Below the pieces are notes generated by a model. That model was not told where the DNA came from. It did not search any database and saw only the letters and a program-made list of their open reading frames with translations. A stretch of DNA of 64,000 nucleotides from Motiliproteus sp036961355 (lineage in GTDB: Bacteria; Pseudomonadota; Gammaproteobacteria; Pseudomonadales; Balneatricaceae), in assembly GCA_036961355.1 (NCBI GenBank), contig JBALVL010000008.1:62001-126000 (forward strand), read 5' to 3'. Positions 60,075-64,000 of this stretch are shown one piece after another (positions within the stretch are counted from its first letter, which is position 1; every line of letters begins with the position of its first letter). A program made the position numbers and the translations under genes.

Positions 60075-60095
60075 AATCGGCGCAGCCGATCAAGC
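60075..60095 (+). repeat. 21-base direct repeat, copy 2
   Basis: Second copy of the repeat at 59765-59785, with C for T at position nine. It ends three bases before the stop codon of the minus-strand gene at 60098. Confidence 0.7.
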
Positions 60096-60097
60096 CG

Positions 60098-60397
60098 CTA
60101 AACAAACAATCCCGCCAATCGAGGCACCTTTTCAGCAATGGTTACCGCCACGTCTCCCAGTGCTTGGATCTCTGCTTTCAGCTGAGCCTGCGATAAATTC
60201 ACTCTCGTGGCTTCTTTTACCAGTGTGATTAAGTTGTCATACGCTTGCAGGTCGGTTGTATCAGGAGTGATTTCGTCTATCTCTTCGCGTGACAACCCCA
60301 TCAACTGATCTAGTTCTGCGCCATATCGTCCTTCAAACGCTTGGCGATTTTCGGCCATCTTTGCTTTAAGGCGTGCTTTGAACTCTGCAATATCCAT
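60098..60397 (-). CDS. Small helical protein, third gene of the lipase operon
   Basis: A 99-residue, largely alpha-helical, charged protein without membrane segment or signal peptide. No family was recognised. The N-terminal MDIAEFKARLKAKMAENRQA is a strong amphipathic helix. ATG 60397 lies 17 bases after the lipoprotein stop, so it is probably co-transcribed with it and with the lipase gene. It could be a regulator or binding partner, but nothing in the sequence says so. Confidence 0.7.
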   Translation of the reverse strand: MDIAEFKARLKAKMAENRQAFEGRYGAELDQLMGLSREEIDEITPDTTDLQAYDNLITLVKEATRVNLSQAQLKAEIQALGDVAVTIAEKVPRLAGLFV

Positions 60398-60414
60398 GTC
60401 TCGATCCTTGCGGG

Positions 60415-61086
60415 TTATTTAGTTAATAACGTGTCGAACGTGGCAACGATTTTCTCCAGCTTCGCGTCTTTTTCTTTGGCTTTGACGGTGAGGTCTTTGA
60501 TGCTGCCGCTAACGTCGGAAAGTTTTACGCTGATGTTGTCTCGCATGCCGTCCATATCCCATTCTTTGAGCAGCTCGTTTTGAGTGTTATGGACTTTGAC
60601 AACGGAGGCCAGGTGGCCTGTTACGATTGAGTTGGCGTAGTGAATACGTTCGTATGACTCTTGTAAGCTGGTGAGCAGAGCCGCTTTCTGTTTTTCGATA
60701 GGCTCCAGTTTAGTGCGCCGATAACTCTCAACTTCCTCATAGATGACCTGCATGAATATTTCTATCTTCTGCAATCCTTCTTGTTGTTTCTTGCCTGTTG
60801 GATCTATACCGCTTGCGGATTCAATGGCAGATAAGATCTCCTGTTTCCAAATATCGTCGGCTAAGGTTTGCTGCACTTGCCAAGGCAGGTACACATCGTC
60901 AATAAATTGGTTGATGCTGGCTAGGTGTTGGTCGTAGTGGAGCTCAACGAGCGCGGTATGTGCACGTTGCATCTCCACCATATCTCGGCCAACGGTGGCA
61001 GATAGTTCTACCGATTCTTTTGGTACCTGGGCGCAGCCCGCAATAATAAGTAAGGGTATGAGAATTAGAGTACGGAGTTGTTTCAT
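60415..61086 (-). CDS. Coiled-coil-rich lipoprotein, second gene of the lipase operon
   Basis: A 223-residue protein. The signal sequence ends in LLIIAGC, with the lipidated Cys at residue 18 followed by AQ (outer-membrane sorting by the usual +2 rule). The rest is helical with likely coiled coils (for example KLEPIEKQKAALLTSLQESY and the C-terminal VKAKEKDAKLEKIVATF). No known domain was recognised. It starts 15 bases after the lipase stop. A periplasmic immunity or chaperone role for the lipase is one possibility, by analogy with lipase effectors and their envelope-located immunity proteins. Confidence 0.75.
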   Translation of the reverse strand: MKQLRTLILIPLLIIAGCAQVPKESVELSATVGRDMVEMQRAHTALVELHYDQHLASINQFIDDVYLPWQVQQTLADDIWKQEILSAIESASGIDPTGKKQQEGLQKIEIFMQVIYEEVESYRRTKLEPIEKQKAALLTSLQESYERIHYANSIVTGHLASVVKVHNTQNELLKEWDMDGMRDNISVKLSDVSGSIKDLTVKAKEKDAKLEKIVATFDTLLTK

Positions 61087-61101
61087 GGTTTTTCCTTCGC
61101 T

Positions 61102-62154
61102 TTATCGGTTTCTGCGTAATGCCCATGCGGCTAATTTTTGTGAGTACTCAGTCATTCTGTGATCTGAGACGCCCGCCTCTCCGCGTGTCATTACCCAGCG
61201 TTTGACGACCATTGACGCTCGCCAGAAAATATTTGGACTTCTCTTGATAATGAGTTCTTTAAAGGGGATGCCTTGGATGTCGGGGGTATTAGCGGCATCG
61301 GAGAGAAAAATAAGATCGCCGTGATGGGTGTACCCCGCAAAATTACGTCGAACCCATTCAGATACGCTTCGAGTAAAGTTGACCGGTATTAAGCGGATGG
61401 CCGACAGCAAGATAGACATGCCGTATCCAAACGGTACGCGGGGTACGGCATCGGCGGCATTTACGATGCGATAAATCGGTGTTTTGATGTTCTTATAAAA
61501 CTCATCATCTGCCGCTCTCGGGCAGCCGAAAGTGTAGGTGGCCCCGGTGCTGTCGTCGCCGATATAACGAGTCGCCAGCATCGCTAATGCGCCACCTAAG
61601 GAGTGACCGGTAATGTAAAGAGGCAGTCGCGCATGTTTTTCACAAGCGGCTTTAATTTGCGGCTCGACCTTTTTGTACGCTTCTAAAAACCCGTGATGTA
61701 CACGCCCTCCACCTGGGGCCGATACAAGGTCGGCTTTAAGGTCGGTGACCACGTCTATGATATTTGGTTGAGTCCCTCTAAATACCAAAACCAGGATGCC
61801 ATCACTGCGCTCATCGGCGTGGTGCTTAACCAGCATCGCTTCGGTTCCGCCTTGGCTAAACGGTTCAACCAGTTTGAATTTCCCGATTTCTAAGTTTTCA
61901 GGTATTGCGCTGTTGCTAGCTGCGTTTTTTTGCATCGCTGCTTGAATCAACTTTTCTATAACGTCCCGGTCCTCGTTTCTCTCGATTGCAGAGAAAACCT
62001 GATCGATGCGCTCTTTATCGGGTTCCTCACCGGGGAGTGGTTCGTAGACTAAGCCCGCGAGCTGAGCCATTAGCCAAGCCATGCGGTCAGAATAGGCCGC
62101 TCGTTTAATCGCGGGTGCATTGAGGAGTGTTTCGTTAGAAAAAAAGCCATCCAT
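61102..62154 (-). CDS. Class 3 lipase (alpha/beta hydrolase), first gene of the operon
   Basis: A 350-residue protein of the Lipase_3 family. ILVLVFRGTQPN is the strand before the oxyanion loop and the nucleophile elbow is ITGHSLGGALAM (Ser185). The likely acid is Asp235 in NAADAVPRVP and the base His332 in VSDHRMTEY, so the triad is complete. There is no signal peptide or membrane segment. An N-terminal extension of about 90 residues precedes the hydrolase core. It probably cleaves phospholipid or acylglycerol; VCA1418/TseL-like T6SS effectors share the domain, but no secretion genes are visible here. Confidence 0.85.
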   Translation of the reverse strand: MDGFFSNETLLNAPAIKRAAYSDRMAWLMAQLAGLVYEPLPGEEPDKERIDQVFSAIERNEDRDVIEKLIQAAMQKNAASNSAIPENLEIGKFKLVEPFSQGGTEAMLVKHHADERSDGILVLVFRGTQPNIIDVVTDLKADLVSAPGGGRVHHGFLEAYKKVEPQIKAACEKHARLPLYITGHSLGGALAMLATRYIGDDSTGATYTFGCPRAADDEFYKNIKTPIYRIVNAADAVPRVPFGYGMSILLSAIRLIPVNFTRSVSEWVRRNFAGYTHHGDLIFLSDAANTPDIQGIPFKELIIKRSPNIFWRASMVVKRWVMTRGEAGVSDHRMTEYSQKLAAWALRRNR

Positions 62155-62484
62155 AGAGTGTCTTCCTTAAGGCAGGTGGTAATACTAGTCACGAGCAGGT
62201 CTGTAGGCAAACCGGTGGCGGTTCAATCCGAGTTTATTAAGCCACTACAGCCGTCTTGTTGTTAGATGCTTGATAGATTGCGCTCTTATGTTCTGGGTGA
62301 GGGATATATCGTCTATCTCTCCCTGTCTCCACGCGGTATACCTCGAAGGGAGACATCGGGGGATTCGGCGGTGTCGTCAGAGAACGGAGCGGAGAAATGA
62401 GGGGCAATAGAAGAGACCGGTGCGTGCGATTAATGAACCGGGGAGACGGCAACTATCCTGCCACTGGGGGGAGCTTGCGGGGTC

Positions 62485-62670
62485 TTATTTTCCCGAGGGC
62501 TTTCCCAGTACGATCTGGCGGGGGCCTGGGATATTCTGCTGACCGGTGGTGCCGCGTGCGACCTGCTGGATCTCACCACCGGCCCTAAGGAAGGCGGCGG
62601 TCTGATCTTCGATGCTTTGATGCGTTTCGGTAGATGATTTTTTTGGCTTGGCGGCCATAGGGAGGTCCAT
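62485..62670 (-). CDS. Small conserved-looking hypothetical protein
   Basis: 61 residues (57 if ATG 62658 is the start). A basic start (MAAKPKKSSTETHQ) is followed by a helix with AAFLRAGGEIQQVARG, a pattern seen in several short proteobacterial proteins, and a polar tail. The FLxxGGxIxxV wording and normal codon use argue for a real gene, but neither start has a strong ribosome-binding site. It lies alone between the lipase operon and the M15 peptidase gene. Confidence 0.5.
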   Translation of the reverse strand: MDLPMAAKPKKSSTETHQSIEDQTAAFLRAGGEIQQVARGTTGQQNIPGPRQIVLGKPSGK

Positions 62671-63251
62671 TTGAGAGAATACTTACCAACGTAACAGATT
62701 TTGGTCCCAAAAGCCCCCGCATGACCATGCTTGCTGCCTGACGGGGCTGCGAATATACGACGCTCAGGGGCTCTGCTCATCCCCAGTCGCGTTACCGATA
62801 AATCATGTTCTTTTATTGCATTGACTGCATGCCTAGCCTGCTAGGCGCCTCTGCTAAATTCATCACTCCCTGCAGCCACAGCCCTAAGCAGGCATTTGTA
62901 CTAAATATTAATAAGTTGATTTACCCGTGCTTTTGGCCAGCCTACGGGTGAGTAACCCCGAGCGAAATAGTGAGTTTTTGTTGTCTGTAATGTGAACATT
63001 TTCTGGGTGTGGCCTATCACGCTTCACCGTTGCTACTGTCGTAATCTGCTAAAGCCGAGCGGGTTATCGGCAAGTTTTATTTGTTCTAAGTATTTTCCCG
63101 GTTCGAACGATATTTTTAGGCAATGGGGCATCCTGTCGTGCGTATGGGCATCGTTTGTCTAGACTTTGACGTAATTCCCTCTATTTAGGCTGTTAGTGTT
63201 GTCTCACATCCGAGAGAGAGGGGTAGGCATAGGTATCCGGAGGACAGGTTG
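62671..63251. other. Intergenic region upstream of the M15 peptidase gene
   Basis: About 580 bases without a recognisable gene or RNA. A perfect 7-bp palindrome (GCCTAGC at 62831-62837, GCTAGGC at 62840-62846) is the only structure noted. The region presumably holds the promoter of the gene at 63252. Confidence 0.4.
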
Positions 63252-64000
63252 ATGTCTGTTGAAATTCTACGCAGGGGTAGTGAAGGTAAAAATGTTGAGC
63301 GTTGGCAACAGTTTCTGGTGGGTGAGCGGTTTCTGCAGGGCTTAGTCGATGGAAAGTTTGGCCCCGCTACCGAGCTGGCCACTAAGGCCTTTCAGCGCGC
63401 GAATAAGACCTCGAGTGACGGTATCGTAGGGCCAAAAACATTCGGCAACGCGTTGAATTCAGGATTTGACATTGGCTTTACGGATCCCCAGGTTGGCGAT
63501 TCTGAATCCTTGATACCCACTAACTCCAGTTTAAAAGCCATCAACGGGGCGACGCGGGAGAAGCTTTTCGGGACGATCGAGTTCAAAGCTATGTCGGGTG
63601 GGAAAATTAAAATTCTAAATGGCTGGGAAGAGGACAATATCAAGATGGTGACAATCCCTCAGCTTAAGGGGGTTCCCGTATTTGGTCCCAATGGCCGGAA
63701 GAGTGGCGGAAGGTTACGCTTTCATAAAAATGCTGAAAATCAGCTAAAAGGGCTATGGGCGGCTTGGGAAGAGGAGGGACTGTTAGGTCGCATTTTGAGC
63801 TATGAAGGCAGTTACAATCCCCGTTTTATCCGTGGAAGTCGTACAACGCTAAGTAGTCATACCTACGGCACGGCCTTTGATATAAATGGCCCCTGGAATG
63901 AATTAGGGAAAATTCCAGCTGCTTTCGGAGAGCGAGGTTCCGTCCGCGAACTGATAGCATTAGCTAACGAGCATGGTTTTTTCTGGGGTGGCCACTTTAA
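63252..64000 (+). CDS. Peptidoglycan-binding M15 family D,D-/L,D-carboxypeptidase-like protein (5' part)
   Basis: The frame is open to the right edge (249 codons), so the C-terminus is missing. Residues about 1-70 form a PG_binding_1 domain (LRRGSEGKNVERWQQFL, LVDGKFGPATELATKAFQRA, DGIVGPKTFGNAL). The later part has the M15 metallopeptidase signature: SSHTYGTAFDINGPWN with a zinc His and Asp, and EHGFFWGGHF with the last His. No signal peptide is present, as in endolysins and some secreted effectors. GGAGG lies 8 bases before ATG 63252. It cleaves peptidoglycan peptides; its use (lysis, remodelling, attack) is open. Confidence 0.85.
   Translation, partial: MSVEILRRGSEGKNVERWQQFLVGERFLQGLVDGKFGPATELATKAFQRANKTSSDGIVGPKTFGNALNSGFDIGFTDPQVGDSESLIPTNSSLKAINGATREKLFGTIEFKAMSGGKIKILNGWEEDNIKMVTIPQLKGVPVFGPNGRKSGGRLRFHKNAENQLKGLWAAWEEEGLLGRILSYEGSYNPRFIRGSRTTLSSHTYGTAFDINGPWNELGKIPAAFGERGSVRELIALANEHGFFWGGHF

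Noticed and set aside
59765..60095. Direct repeats as attachment sites of an integrated element
   Set aside because: The interval is only about 310 bases, holds no integrase, and no tRNA gene lies alongside.
62200..62250. GGTTCAATCC string resembling a tRNA T-arm
   Set aside because: The flanking bases do not form a T stem and no acceptor or anticodon arm can be built around it.
62237..62452. 71-codon minus-strand frame
   Set aside because: Arg/Pro-rich with no good start context or recognised motif; possibly the tail of a decayed gene but not supportable.

Overview
The window is ordinary chromosomal DNA of a gammaproteobacterium, most likely a marine, Oceanospirillales/Pseudomonadales-type organism. 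The inference rests on gene content and order: dnaX-ybaB-recR-rnd-ycgL-ycgN, rpsP-rimM-trmD-rplS beside ffh, fadBA, Prc protease, split class II ribonucleotide reductase (nrdJa/nrdJb), glnK-amtB, a proXWV osmolyte importer with a CosR/EctR1-like regulator, and an orphan MotAB/PomAB-type stator. No rRNA, tRNA, integrase, insertion sequence or CRISPR array was seen.

Layout. (1) 1-7.5 kb: the end of a surface-polysaccharide cluster, all on the + strand: the tail of a sugar aminotransferase, a hexapeptide acyltransferase, a WecF-like Fuc4NAc transferase, a methyltransferase, a Wzx-like flippase and three glycosyltransferases. Most junctions overlap, and the first 2.3 kb is clearly AT-richer than the rest. 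(2) 7.5-16 kb: an AlkK-type acyl-CoA ligase, a DNR-like Crp/Fnr regulator, the 4.5S SRP RNA gene (ffs), an AraC regulator and the fadB-fadA beta-oxidation operon. (3) 16-22 kb: the dnaX-to-ycgN replication/repair operon. dnaX carries what looks like a complete E. coli-type programmed -1 frameshift signal for the gamma subunit. (4) 22-28.5 kb, - strand: LysE exporter, rpsA, an unrecognised internally duplicated envelope protein, and prc. (5) 28.7-38.4 kb: FKBP isomerase lipoprotein, M18 aminopeptidase, YaiI, SrmB-like helicase, the nitrogen-regulated glnK-amtB pair behind a sigma54 promoter, the stator pair and phaB. (6) 38.5-47.6 kb: rplS-trmD-rimM-rpsP, ffh, ypjD, a CorC-family transporter, a short DUF1289 gene, gamma carbonic anhydrase, two Nudix hydrolases and a globin. 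(7) 48-58 kb: proVWX with a divergent MarR/CosR-like gene, a polar amino-acid ABC transporter and nrdJa-nrdJb. (8) 58.4-64 kb: an accessory, partly decayed region. It holds a truncated Hsp70-like ATPase abutting a truncated saccharopine dehydrogenase, a REP-like inverted pair, an operon of class 3 lipase, lipoprotein and small helical protein, and at the edge a peptidoglycan-binding M15 peptidase that runs off the window.

The best candidates for something undescribed are the lipase/lipoprotein/small-protein operon (60.1-62.2 kb) and the tandem-duplicated, signal-anchored protein immediately downstream of prc (25.0-26.4 kb). The second could be a partner or adaptor of the protease. Both functional ideas are inference from context.
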